Below, piece after piece: positions 34,961-46,977 of a stretch of 64,000 bases of DNA. A program made the position numbers and the translations under genes. The first letter of the stretch is position 1, and every line of letters starts with the position of its first letter. This DNA comes from Reticulitermes speratus (taxonomy: Eukaryota; Arthropoda; Insecta; Blattodea; Rhinotermitidae), in assembly GCA_021186555.1 (NCBI GenBank), contig JAJKFL010000039.1, positions 43,529,597-43,593,596 on the forward strand, given 5' to 3'. Below the pieces are notes generated by a model, which worked only from the letters and a program-made list of their open reading frames with translations, searched no databases and was not told the origin of the DNA.

Positions 34961-35734
34961 TTTTTGCTCCTATGTTATTATTTTCCGTGCGTTTTTTGCG
35001 TTGTCTTATATAATGATCGGTTTTAGACGTCCTTTACGAAGGGTAAAGCGAACGCCTTCTCTGGTGACAATGCCTTCCGTACGTCTGTCCGTCCGTTACT
35101 TATATTAGTGACTACGCGTTTTACCAGATTTTTATTAGATTCTGTATCAGAATTCTGTACAAAGCGATGTCGAGTTAGCATGAGTTTCGTGAAAATCGGC
35201 GCCATGACAGTCATATTTGATTTTTGGGCGCTGTTTCGTTTCTGTCAGCAGTTGCCACATTTATTGTCCAATTTGGATGTAAATGGATAGAAAAGTTCTT
35301 TGTGAAACGCTGTCGAGTGTTTTTGAGTTTAATTAAGATTGGCACAGGGCAGGCCGTGCTATGACAGTACACTTACGTGTGTACCGACCAGCTGTGTGGC
35401 ATTATTACAGTAAAGAACGCCCCGATAATGTTTGTATACTGCGTCGTGGAACGCACCGTTTCGCAGCCGTCGTAACCTGACGTCTGTCTGTCTCACGGCG
35501 CACAGTGTACACGTAGACAGGGTTAGTACTTTGTTCTGTCGTAAATTGTTCGGAGTTTGCGTTATTTCTGGACAGCCAACATGTGCCGACGCTCAAGCGT
35601 CTGTCTGGCTGCTACGTAGGCGGCCTGTGGATCGAGTACCTTTACAGATATTGGGAATTGTTTGCTTTGGCGAGGCTCTTTTTGTTTAAAGCCAAGAGTG
35701 CAGAGGGCTTGTCCACAGTTGGACGATAGAAGAC
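34961..35734. other. Spacer with relative of the 25-kb TTTCGTGAAAATCG repeat
   Basis: TGAGTTTCGTGAAAATCGGC at 35181 and a weaker TTTTTGAGTTTAATTAAGAT at about 35320 match the motif repeated at 25.1-25.4 kb, so both regions probably hold the same old dispersed repeat. No gene found. Confidence 0.5.
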
Positions 35735-38700
35735 ACATCAGAATTGTCTACCACGATTTTGGCCCAAATGGGCAAAACATAAAGTTAGATAATAAATGTT
35801 TGAAAGGTTGGAACAGTTCAGATATCTGGGAACAGCCGTAACGAATTGAAATTCAATTCAGTAAGAAATTAACAGCAGATTGAAGTCACGTAATGCTTGT
35901 TATCATTCGGTGCAGATCTTGTGTCTTACAGTTTGCTGTACAAAGGTATAGAGATAAGATATACAGAACTGTAATTGTGTTGTTGTTTTGTGTGGGTGTG
36001 GAACTTGGTCTGTCACATGAGGGAGGAACATAGGCTGAGGGTGCTGAGGGGGATATTTGGGCCTGAGAGGGACGGTGTGACAGGGGAGTGGAGAAGACTA
36101 CATAACGAGGAACTTAATGATCTGTACTGATCTGAATAGTGTGCTGAGGGGGATATTTGGGTCTAAGGGGGACGGGGTAACAGGGGAGTGGAGAAGACTA
36201 CATAACGAGGAACTTTATGATCTGTACTGATCTGAATAGTGTGCTGAGGGGGATATTTGGGTCTAAGAGGGACGGGGTAACGGGGGAATGGAGAAGACTA
36301 CATAGCGAGGAACTTAATGATCTGTACTGATCTGAATAGTGTGCTGAGGGGGATATTTGGGGCTAAGAGGGACGGGGTAACAGGGGAGTGGAGAAGACTA
36401 CATAACGAGGAACTTTATGATCTGTACTGATCTGAATAGTGTGCTGAGGGGGATATTTGGGTCTAAGAGGGACGGGGTAACGGGGGAATGGAGAAGACTA
36501 CATAGCGAGGAACTTAATGATCTGTACTGATCTGAATAGTGTGCTGAGGGGGATATTTGGGTCTAAGGGGGACGGGGTAACGGGGGAGTGAGAGAAGACT
36601 ACATAACGAGGAACTTTATGATCTGTACTGATCTGAATAGTGTACTGAGGGGGATATTTGGGGCTAAGGGGGACGGGGGTAACGGGGGAGTGGAGAAGAC
36701 TACATAACGAGGAACTTAATGATCTGTACTGATCTGAATAGTGTGCTGAGGGGGATATTTGGGGCTAAGAGGGACGGGGTAACGGGGGAGTGGAGAAGAC
36801 TACATAACGAGGAACTTTATGATCTGTACTGATCTGAATAGTGTGCTGAGGGGGATATTTGGGGCTAAGAGGGACGGGGTAACAGGGGAGTGGAGAAGAC
36901 TACATAACGAGGAACTTTATGATCTGTACTGATCTGAATAGTGTGCTGAGGGGGATATTTGGGGCTAAGAGGGACGGGGTAACGGGGGAGTGGAGAAGAC
37001 TACATAACGAGGAACTTAATGATCTGTACTGATCTGAATAGTGTGCTGAGGGGGATATTTGGGTCTAAGAGGGACGGGGTAACGGGGGAATGGAGAAGAC
37101 TACATAGCGAGGAACTTAATGATCTGTACTGATCTGAATAGTGTGCTGAGGGGGATATTTGGGGCTAAGAGGGACGGGGAAACAGGGGAGTGGAGAAGAC
37201 TACATAACGAGGAACTTTATGATCTGTACTGATCTGAATAGTGTGCTGAGGGGGATATTTGGGTCTAAGAGGGACGGGGTAACGGGGGAATGGAGAAGAC
37301 TACATAACGAGGAACTTAATGATCTGTACTGATCTGAATAGTGTGCTGAGGGGGATATTTGGGGCTAAGAGGGACGGGGTAACAGGGGAGTGGAGAAGAC
37401 TACATAACGAGGAACTTTATGATCTGTACTGATCTGAATAGTGTGCTGAGGGGGATATTTGGGTCTAAGAGGGACGGGGTAACGGGGGGAATGGAGAAGA
37501 CTACATAACGAGGAACTTAATGATCTGTACTGATCTGAATAGTGTGCTGAGGGGGGTATTTGGGTCTAAGGGGGACGGGGTAACAGGGGAGTGGAGAAGA
37601 CTACATAACGAGGAACTTAATGATCTGTACTGATCTGAATAGTGTGCTGAGGGGGGTATTTGGGTCTAAGGGGGACGGGGGTAACAGGGGAGTGGAGAAG
37701 ACTACATAACGAGGAACTTAATGATCTGTACTGATCTGAATAGTGTGCTGAGGGGGATATTTGGGGCTAAGAGGGACGGGGTAACAGGGGAGTGGAGAAG
37801 ACTACATAACGAGGAACTTTATGATCTGTACTGATCTGAATAGTGTGCTGAGGGGGATATTTGGGTCTAAGAGGGACGAGGTAACGGGGGAATGGAGAAG
37901 ACTACATAACGAGGAACTTAATGATCTGTACTGATCTGAATAGCGTGCTGAGGGGGATATTTGGGGTTAAGAGGGACGGGGTAACGGGGGAGTGGAGAAG
38001 ACTACATAACGAGAAACTTAATGATCTGTACTGATCTGAATAGTGTGCTGAGGGGGATATTTGGGTCTAACAGGGACGGGGTAACGGGGGAGTGGAGAAG
38101 ACTACATAACGAGGAACTTAATGATCTGTACTGATCTGAATAGTGTGCTGAGGGGGATATTTGGGGCTAAGAGGGACGGGGTAACAGGGGAGTGGAGAAG
38201 ACTACATAACGAGGAACTTTATGATCTGTACTGATCTGAATAGTGTGCTGAGGGGGATATTTGGGTCTAAGAGGGACGGGGTAACGGGGGAATGGAGAAG
38301 ACTACATAACGAGGAACTTAATGATCTGTACTGATCTGAATAGTGTGCTGAGGGGGATATTTGGGTCTAAGAGGGACGGGGTAACGGGGGAGTGGAGAAG
38401 ACTACATAACGAGGAACTTAATGATCTGTTCTGATCTGAATAGTGTGCTGAGGGGGATATTTGGGTCTAAGAGGGACGGGGTAACGGGGGAGTGGAGAAG
38501 ACTACATAACGAGGAACTTAATGATCTGTACTGATCTGAATAGTGTGCTGAGGGGGATATTTGGGTCTAAGAGTGACGGGGTAACGGGGGAGTGGAGAAG
38601 ACTACATAACGAGGAACTTAATGATCTGTACTGATCTGAATAGTGTGCTGAGGAGGATATTTGGGTCTAAGGGGGACGGGGTAACAGGGGAGTGGAGAAG

Positions 38701-39100
38701 ACTACATAACGAGGAACTTAATGATCTGTACGGATCACCAAATATTATTACGGTGATCAAATCAAGAAGAATTAGGTGGGCGGGGCATGTAGCACGTATG
38801 GGTGAGGGGAGAGGTGCATACAGGAATTTGGTGGGGAGAACTGAGGAAAGAAGACCACTTGGAAGACCCAGGCGTAGATGGGAGGATAATATTAAAATGG
38901 ATATTCAAGAAGTGGGATGGGGGGCATGGATTGGATTGATATGGCTCAGGATAGGGACAGGTGGCGGGCTGTTGTGAGTGCGGTAATGAACCTTCGGGTT
39001 CCATAATTTCTTGACTAGCTGAGGAACTGTTAGCTTCTCAAGAAGGACTGTGCTACATGGAGTTTAGTTAGTTAGTTAGTTAGTTAGTTAATTCGTGTAC
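35735..39100 (+). mobile_element. LINE copy D with internal 100-bp array (family 2), longest copy
   Basis: Extends further 5' than the others: 35790-35975 reads, across frameshifts, like DNKCLKGWNSSDIWEQP, QFSKKLTAD and YRDKIYRTVIVLLFC, the segment that precedes YGCETW in RT-bearing LINE proteins. Then about 27 tandem 100-bp units (36030-38730). The last unit continues without a stop, because TAC-GGA-TCA replaces TAC-TGA-TCA, into [18 protein letters not shown] and [19 protein letters not shown] one-base loss near 38925 then shifts the frame. It ends in the 3' UTR and a GTTA tail (39061-39090). The RT catalytic domain is not present. Confidence 0.87.
36030..38730 (+). repeat. 100-bp array inside LINE copy D, partly dimeric
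   Basis: About 27 units. Between about 36200 and 37500 two unit types alternate: one with GGGTCTAAGAGG, GGGGGAATGG and AACTTAATG, the other with GGGGCTAAGAGG, CAGGGGAGTGG and AACTTTATG. This gives a 200-bp higher-order repeat. Confidence 0.93.
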
Positions 39101-40133
39101 GTTTTGCGCTGCCCGACCCTGAATATGAAGTCACTGCCATTATTCGAAACGTCGGTAAATAGAAGCCCAACGACACAGCCTTCATCCTACAGGACGTACA
39201 TGTTCAAGTTTCTGTATAGCAATGTTTAGTTCTCACGGTGATTGTTGTCAGATAATGCATTTCAAGCACTTGGATTGTGCCGACGTCTGTCAACAAACCA
39301 AGTGCACTGCGTGTTGCAAAACCCAAAGTACCACAAATATTTTGACATTTCTCTATACTCGTATTTCGTCATTGGTCCTGGGATTGGGCGCTTTCAAAGA
39401 CCTCTCTAGCTACATGTCCTGTCCATCGTAACTTCATATAATTATTGTGGCAGAGAATTGTACAAATCCTAACCATTGCCTTCGACCTCCCTCCATATTT
39501 CATTCAGTGGACAGAACTCAGGTCCCAGGTCGCGGTCATTATTCTTCAACATTTCGTGTTATTCCTCAGTCCCTACAAGCTGTAACATTAAGTTAGACCA
39601 TGACCGCCTCCTTCCTTGTCCTTTTCAACTGGTTATTCACTAATCATATGACGCTGCATGCTTTTTGACAATAAAGTGTCGTTAAATAAACAAGTTACCA
39701 CAGGTAAGTAAACAAGTCTCTGGCTTAATGCCATTTTACTGTAGCACAGATCTGGTTAATTCAGTGAAGGCCGTTCGAATGCTTGAGAGCTTCGGTCGTT
39801 ACGTCACTCTGTGCCCTCAGCATTACACGGGGCACAGTGCAGTGTTTCTCCAACTTTACAGTAGGTGGTACATATAATTACCAGTGCACTGACGTGCTAG
39901 GCGCCAAGCTGTTTGTTGCTTCTTCCTTTTCGGAAAGGAATTTTCGAGATTCCTTGCGCCTGTCAAGATAGGCAGTCTTGCAGGACGTTGCCATGGTGAG
40001 ATAATTTGTTTGTGGGGAGGGGAGGGGAGGGGACTGAGCCGACAATGAGCCGCCAAATGGGCTGCATGCTAATTTATGGCGTGGTGGAACGGGGAGCATA
40101 AGGACTGTGTAAGTCTTTGAGGTCGCATGGTTA
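39101..40133. other. About 1 kb without a recognised gene
   Basis: Holds one hammerhead-family half motif (ATATGAAGTCACTGCC, then TTATTCGAAACGTCGGTAAA, at about 39126-39163, plus strand), and a scrap of 114-bp-element edge (GGTGGTACATATAATTACCA, about 39864). GGGGAGGGGAGGGGAGGGG near 40015 is a G-run with quadruplex potential. No coding sequence recognised. Confidence 0.5.
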
Positions 40134-40990
40134 CTATATGTACCGCCATGTTTAACATTCAACAATTCTACGTTCTGCCCACACAGTGTATTTATGTGTT
40201 TTGTGTGGATCTCAGAACAAACAGCGATTATTTCACTGTACAGCATTAACTGACTGGTTTGTATAACTGAGACGGAGTGTGTTTACTGCGCGGTACGGAC
40301 TGTATTTATGTGTTTTGTGTGGATCTCAGAACAAACAGCGATTATTTCACTGTACAACATTAACTGACTGTTTTGTATAACTGAGACGGAGTGTGTTTAC
40401 TGCGCGGTACGGACTGTATTTATGTGTTTTGTGTGGATCTCAGAACAAACAGCGATTATTTCACTGTACAACATTAACTGACTGGTTTGTATAACTGAGA
40501 CGGAGTGTGTTTACTGCGCGGTACGGACTGTATTTATGTGTTTTGTGTGGATCTCAGAACAAACAGCGATTATTTCACTGTACAACATTAACTGACTGGT
40601 TTGTATAACTGAGACGGAGTGTGTTTACTGCGCGGTACGGACTGTATTTATGTGTTTTGTGTGGATCTCAGAACAAACAGCGATTATTTCACTGTACAGC
40701 ATTAACTGACTGGTTTGTATAACTGAGACGAAGTGTGTTTACTGCGCGGTACGGACTGTATTTATGTGTTTTGTGTGGATCTCAGAACAAACAGCGATTA
40801 TTTCACTGTACAGCATTAACTGACTGGTTTGTATAACTGAGACGGAGTGTGTTTACTGCGCGGTACGGACTGTATTTATGTGTTTTGTGTGGATCTCAGA
40901 ACAAACAGCGATTATTTCACTGTACAACATTAACTGACTGGTTTGTGTAACTGAGACGGATTGTATTTACTGCGCGGTACGAGCTGTATT
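40134..40990 (+). mobile_element. 114-bp array element, copy f
   Basis: The edge GCATGGTTACTATATGTACC lacks the outer TTAACCCTCTAAA, then CTGCCCACACAGTG and about seven 114-bp units, ending GCGCGGTACGAGCTGTATTT at 40990. The final unit carries the terminal-type GTACGAGCTG rather than internal GTACGGACTG, marking the true distal end. Confidence 0.88.
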
Positions 40991-41849
40991 TATATATAAT
41001 TCATCTTGATCTAGCACATTACCTTAACCTTGTCTCTATATTACTCACTATCTTTCCTCTGCTCCACACCCCATAACCATACAGTACATAATCACGTAAC
41101 CATAACTCCATACATTCCACTTCCCATAACCCCATACTATTCACTTCCCACATCTCTACCTTGCCTCCAGCCTACCTTTAGCAGCAGGACGAGCGGGTAT
41201 TTTCATTAAAACTGCATAGCAGTGAATACTCTGGTTACCCCTGTAATAATCATAATAAATGCGGTTCATTTTGCTGCACCCCGTGTCATACTTCTGCCTT
41301 CAGAAGACACAACAGTAACATTCAGCTGCAGCAGACGCTACCCCCTGTAGCTGACCACAGACGCTACGCCCTGTAGCTGACCACACCACAGGCACTTCGC
41401 TGTTCCTGACTACGTGTTTTGTTTCCTGTCTTGAATGACCGTAATTTTATCCTCTTATGTTCGGCCCCCAACTCGACGTGTGTGTGACGGTATTTATGAA
41501 GCTCCCAACAGGTAAACGTTGCAGGGGACAGAGACCCGGTGATCATGAAGGCCACACACCCTGTATATTTTATTTAATCTTTATATCCTCAGCGAACAAA
41601 AGGGCTAGAGCTCCGGGCGGAATGGATCAAATATTCCGCGAATGTAATCTGCCTCTGATTTATTTATTTGTTCAAGCAAAGTTGCCAACACTGCAACTGT
41701 ATAACAGCCTACGCGGGCAGTGACGAGCTCTCAAGTGCGTCAGTCTTTATCATGTGCAGTAAGTAACAGCGAACAGACTGACGTAGCCGTTGGCAGCTAC
41801 TCCGGTATGCACTGTATTACCACAATTCCAGTTATATCTTGAGAGGTGT
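40991..41849. other. Unassigned 860-bp spacer
   Basis: Contains a small tandem duplication (TGTAGCTGACCACA... at about 41347-41387) and otherwise no recognisable gene or element. Confidence 0.5.
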
Positions 41850-42165
41850 GGGGACACGCGGTGGCGCAGTTGGTTGAGGCACTGCGCTACAAGCCGCAAG
41901 GTCGCGGGTTCGATTCCCGATGGTGTCATTACAATTTTTCATTGATATAATCGTTCCTGCCGCACTATGGCCCTGGGGTCGACTCAGCCTCTAACAGAAA
42001 TGAGTACCAGGAATATTTCTTGGAGGTAAATGCGGCCGGTGCGTAGTGCTGACAACCTTACCACCTTCATGTGCCGACTGTCTAGAAATTTGTCAGCCTC
42101 AACCTCCTGGAACCCTAAGGGCCTGTTCAGGCCTGTAATGGGATAGCTTTACCTTTATTGAGGGG
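41850..42165 (+). mobile_element. tRNA-derived SINE, family 2, full length
   Basis: The head has A box TGGCGCAGTTGG at 41862-41873 and B box GGTTCGATTCC at 41907-41917, with well-spaced tRNA-like arms. The body AATGAGTACCAGGAATATTT, then GGTAAATGCGGCCGGTGCGT and CTTACCACCTTCATGTGCC. The tail TTTACCTTTATTG is a decayed relative of the family 1 TTTACC repeat. The head differs from family 1, but the central GTACC...GGTAAA.GCGGCCGG block is shared. Confidence 0.87.
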
Positions 42166-42219
42166 TGTACATAGTGTCTGCAGGCCTAGACACGCCAACT
42201 GCTGTAGCTTGGGAAGTGC

Positions 42220-42575
42220 ATTTGGTTGTTCGATGGATTACTGGGGAAGGAGGGAGAGGTGGACGAGACATGTAGCATGTAGGGAGGAAAAGAAAGATAC
42301 TTACTGTGTTATGGTGGGGAAACTTGATATAAACCATTAGGAAGAACTATCCTTAAATTTAAGGATAATACTAAAATGGATTTTAAAGAAATGTGATGGG
42401 AGGGCGTGGTTGCAGGATAGGGACAATTGGAGGGCTGTTGTGAACACGGTGATGAATCTTACGGTTCCATAAAATTAGGGGAGTTTCTTGAGTGGCTGAG
42501 GAGTTGGTAGTTTTACAAGAAGGACTCTACTGAAAGGTTCTGGTTGGCTGTTAGTTAGTAATTTAGCTAGTGACA
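42220..42575 (+). mobile_element. Old LINE family 2 3' fragment
   Basis: GAGGTGGACGAGACATGTAG, AATACTAAAATGGATTTTAA, GAGGGCTGTTGTGAACACGG and GAGTTTCTTGAGTGGCTGAG follow the 3' order of copies A to D with many differences. A weak GTTAGTTAGTAATTTAG tail ends it. No array. Confidence 0.7.
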
Positions 42576-42616
42576 CATTTCGTGGTTTTAAGCTAAAATG
42601 TTGACCTTAACAATAG

Positions 42617-42790
42617 TTAAATACCCAGTTCGTACCTCACAGAGAACACGGCCTACCATTATTACAGTTGGCAAAGAGCTAAGACTGTTTGGGCAAATAT
42701 TAGCTGTTTATTGTGAGAAGCATATGCAACACATGAATACACTGTGTGGGCAGAATGGTACATATAGTTACCACTGTGGTTTAGAGGATC
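42617..42790 (-). mobile_element. Single-unit relative of the 114-bp element
   Basis: Reads CAGTTCGTACCTCACAGAGA, AATATTAGCTGTTTATTGTG, ACTGTGTGGGCAGAATGGTA and GTTTAGAGG, that is the distal end, one unit and the unique edge in order but without tandem copies. The substitutions are numerous, so it is either an ancestor-like form or an old diverged copy. TTAA lies just outside the left side. Confidence 0.65.
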
Positions 42791-43253
42791 ACCCGATGAC
42801 AGACATTGGTGACGTAACGCCTTGCCATGCGGGCCATCTGACTGCTGACAGCTGACTGTCTTCGTTCGTACAAGTGAAGTCATCACGAAACCTAAGCACG
42901 AGTTAAGACAGTGGCTGGTGTGTTCTGTATCGATCACGTGACACAGTAGGCTGTGGGTTTGAGGCAGGTCGAACGACGGGCGCCGTATTGCACGTCATGT
43001 AACTAACTAACTAACTAACTAACTGACAACTTAAATATCAAGGCAACTGGAAGTCTGATCCACGATGCGAATGACACGCAGTCAGTCGGTCAGTCGGTCA
43101 GTCTTGGTGTCGAGCCCTGTTACTCCTGACCACACATCAATCTCTGTTTTGGACACTGCTGCCTGTCTGTCAGTGTCTGTGAGGACAGTGCGTCTGTCAG
43201 CTGTCATAAGTCAACGTCTGGGTCTGTAGCACGCACTTACAGATTTGGAGGTA
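42791..43253. other. Unassigned spacer with CTAA run
   Basis: A (CTAA)n stretch lies at about 42999-43024, and GTCAGTCG repeats at about 43080-43100. No gene recognised. Confidence 0.55.
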
Positions 43254-43430
43254 GTCTGTGTACATATGTTGCTGTGCTTAACATTATGTACAGTATATAC
43301 AGTGTCTGTGTACATATGTTGCTGTACTTAACATTATGTACAGTATATACAGTGTCTGTGTACATATGTTGCTGTGCTTAACATTATGTACAGTATATAC
43401 AGTGTCTGTGTACATATGTTTCTGTACCCA
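43254..43430. repeat. 50-bp short array
   Basis: About 3.4 copies of a 50-bp unit (starts 43254 and 43304) with GTCTGTGTACATATGTTGCT and ACATTATGTACAGTATATAC. Unrelated in sequence to the 50-bp satellite at 14.9-21.5 kb. Confidence 0.93.
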
Positions 43431-46236
43431 GCAGAAGGTCCAGTGATTGAGGGTAGCTCTATCTAAGGGACCCAGCAGAAGGTCCAGTGATTGAGGGTAG
43501 CTCTATCTAAGGGACCCAACAGAAGGTCCAGTGATTGAGGGTAGCTCTATCTAAGGGACCCAACAGAAGGTCCAGTGATTGAGGGTAGCTCTATCTAAGG
43601 GACCCAGCAGAAGGTCCAGTAATTGAGGGTAGCTCTATCTAAGGGACCCAACAGAAGGTCCAGTGATTGAGGTTAGCTCCATCTAAGGGACCCAACAGAA
43701 GGTCCAGTGATTGAGGGTATCTCTATCTAAGGGACCCAACAGAAGGTCCAGTGATTGAGGGTAGCTCTATCTAAGGGACCCAGCAGAAGGTCCAGTAATT
43801 GAGGGTAGCTCTATCTAAGGGACCCAACAGAAGGTCCAGTGATTGAGGGTAGCTCTATTAAGGGACCCAACAGAAGGTCCAGTGATTGAGGGTAGCTCTA
43901 TTAAGGGAACCAACAGAAGGTCCAGTGATTGAGGGTAGCTCTATCTAAGGGACCCAGCAGAAGGTCCAGTGATTGAGGGTAGCTCTGTCTAAGCGAACCA
44001 ACAGAAGGTCCGGAGATTGAGGTTAGTTCTATCTAAGGGACCCAACAGAAGGTCCAGTGATTGAGGTTAGCTCTATCTAAGGGACCCAGCAGTAAGGTCC
44101 AGTGATTAAGGGTAGCTCTATTAAGGGACCCAACAGTAAGGTCCAGTGATTGAGGGTAGCTCTATGTGAGGGACCCAGCAGAAGGTCCAGTGATTGAGGG
44201 TAGCTCTATCTAAGGGACCCAACAGAAGGTCAGTGATTGAGGGTAGCTCTATCTAAGGGACCCAACAGAAGGTCTAGTGATGAGGGTAGCTCTATCTAAG
44301 GGACCCAACAGAAGGTCTAGTGATTGAGGGTAGCTCTATTAAGGGACCCAACAGGATATCTAGTGATTGAGGGTAGCTCTATCTAAGGGACCCAACAGAA
44401 GGTCTAGTGATTGAGGGTAGCTCTATCTAAGGGACCCAACAGAAGGTCTAGTGATTGAGGGTAGCTCTGTCTAAGGGACCCAGCAGAAGGTCCAGTGATT
44501 GAGGGTAACTCTATCTAAGGGACCCAACAGAAGGTCCAGTGATTGTGGGTAGCTCTATCTAAGGGACCCAACAGAAGGTCCAGTGATTGAGGGTAGCTCT
44601 ATCTAAGGGACCCAACAGAAGGTCCAGTGATTGAGGGTTAGCTCTATCTAAGGGACCCAACAGAAGGTCAGTGATTGAGGGTAGCTCTATTAAGTGACCC
44701 AACAGAAGGTTCAGTGATTGAGGGTAGCTCTATTTAAGGGACCCAACAGAAGTTCCAGTGATTGAGGGTAGCTCTATCTAAGGGACCCAACATATGGTCC
44801 AGTGATTGAGGGTAGCTCTATCTAAGGGACCCACAGAAGGTCCAGTGATTGAGGGTAGCTCTATCTAAGGGACCCAACAGAAGTTCCAGTGATTGAGGGT
44901 AGCTCTATCTAAGGGACCCAACAGATGGTCCAGTGATTGAGGGTAGCTCTATCTAAGGGACCCACAGAAGGTCCAGTGATTGAGGGTAGCTCTGTCTAAG
45001 CGAACCACAGAAGGTTCAGTGATTGAGGGTAGCTCTATCTAAGGGACCAACAGAAGGTCCAGTGATTGAGGGTAGCTCTATCTAAGGGACCCAACAGAAG
45101 TTCCAGTGATTGAGGGTTAGCTCTATCTAAGGGACCCAACAGATGATCCAGTGATTGAGGGTAGCTCTATCTAAGGGACCCAACAGAAGTTCCAGTGATT
45201 GAGGGTAGCTCTATCTAAGGGACCCAACAGATGGTCCAGTGATTGAGGGTAGCTCTATTAAGGGACCCAACAGAAGGTCCAGTGATTGAGGGTAGCTCTG
45301 TCTAAGCGAACCAACAGAAGGTTCAGTGATTGAGGGTAGCTCTATCTAAGGGACCCAACAGAAGGTCCAGTGATTGAGGGTACTCTATCTAAGGGACCCA
45401 ACAGAAGGTCCAGTGATTGAGGGTAGCTCTAACTAAGGGACCCAGCAGAAGGTCCAGTGATTGAGGGTAGCTCTATCTAAGGGACCCAACAGAAGGTCCA
45501 GTGATTGAGGGTAGCTTATCTAAGGGACCAACATAAGGTCCAGTGATTGAGGGTAGCTCTATCTAGGGACCCAACAGAAGTTCCAGTGATTGAGGGTTAG
45601 CTCTATCTAAGGGACCCAACAGATGGTCCAGTGATTGAGGGTAGCTCTATCTAAGGGACCCAACAGAAGTTCCAGTGATTGAGGGTAGCTCTGTCTAAGC
45701 GAACCAACAGAAGGTTCAGTGATTGAGGGTAGCTCTATCTAAGGGACCCAACAGAAGGTCCAGTGATGAGGGTAGCTCTATCTAAGGGACCCAACAGAAG
45801 GTCCAGTGATTGAGGGTAGCTCTAACTAAGGGACCCAGCAGAAGGTCCAGTGATTGAGGGTTAGCTCTATCTAAGGGACCCAACAGAAGGTCCAGTGATT
45901 GAGGGTTAGCTCTATCTAAGGGACCCAACATAAGGTCCAGTGATTGAGGGTAGCTCTATCTAAGGGACCCAACAGAAGGTCCAGTGATTGAGGTTAGCTC
46001 TATCTAAGGGACCCAACAGAAGTTCCAGTGATTGAGATTAGCTCTATCTAAGGGACCCAACAGAAGGTCCAGTGATTGTGGGTAGCTCTATCTAAGGGAC
46101 CCAACATAAGGTCCAGTGATTGAGGGTAGCTCTATCTAAGGGACCCAACAGAAGGTCCAGTGATTGAGGTTAGCTCTATCTAAGGGACCCAACAGAAGGT
46201 CCAGTGATTGAGGTTAGCTCTATCTAAGGGACCCAA
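43431..46236. repeat. 44-bp satellite array
   Basis: About 63 copies of a 44-bp unit (starts 43467 and 43511): GGGACCCAACAGAAGGTCCA then GTGATTGAGGGTAGCTCTAT and CTAA. Recurrent variants include AAGCGAACC, AGTTCCAG and GGTTAGC. A few one-base deletions are scattered throughout. Non-coding. Confidence 0.97.
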
Positions 46237-46798
46237 CTGTGTAGGCGTTCCCCTGCACCTGAGGACGGAAGCAGATCCAGCTTCCGTAACGTCGTTATTT
46301 TAGATTTCCAGACGATGGACAAAGTCCAGAAGGCAATTAGTTCACAGTTGTTGTCGTGTTTCATGTGCAGTTTAAAACAGCCTGTTTGTGCACTGCAGCT
46401 CGCAGACATGCAGCGGCACACAGTGTACTTAACTGAGCTGTCGTAATGACTGTTAGCGGGACTTGATGGCTAAGTTGCTGAAGCTTTATTGTATTTGATG
46501 TCTTTCTGCACTTTACAACTGCTGAAAACTGTTGCGAGGTCCGGCCCTTTTGACGTTGTAACCTAACTTTTGAAACAGACCGTATTTATTTTATACTGCG
46601 TACGTTACGTCACGGGGAAATTACTGTGGTACACAGACATTGTGGTACACAGACATTGTGGTGCTGTGCAAAGAGAAGATAATTGAGTTAACTGCGGCCA
46701 CAGCACACAGCGCGGAGCGTCGATCGTTCATTGCCGTCGTCACAAAATGTTCCCTTTCAGAGAACGTCCAATGAACTGGAATTATGTAACATTTATAC
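46237..46798. other. Unassigned spacer
   Basis: Three tandem copies of a 17-bp TTGTGGTACACAGACA-type unit lie near 46625-46665. Nothing else recognised. Confidence 0.5.
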
Positions 46799-46935
46799 AG
46801 CGGTAAACATAAGTACCACCATGTTTAATATTCAACAATTCTACGTTCTGCCCACACAGTGTATTTATGTGTTTTGTGTGGATCTCAGAACAAACAGCGA
46901 TTATTTCCCTATACAATATTAATAGGCTGTTCTTT
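46799..46935 (+). mobile_element. 114-bp element edge, inverted relative to copy g
   Basis: AAGTACCACCATGTTTAATA, ATTCTACGTTCTGCCCACAC and one partial unit ending about AATATTAATAGGCTG. It lies head-to-head against the minus-strand array that starts at 46978. Together they give matching edges at both ends of a 1.5-kb block. Confidence 0.75.
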
Positions 46936-46977
46936 GTAACGAAGGCGGTATATGTCATGTGTTATACATTATATATA

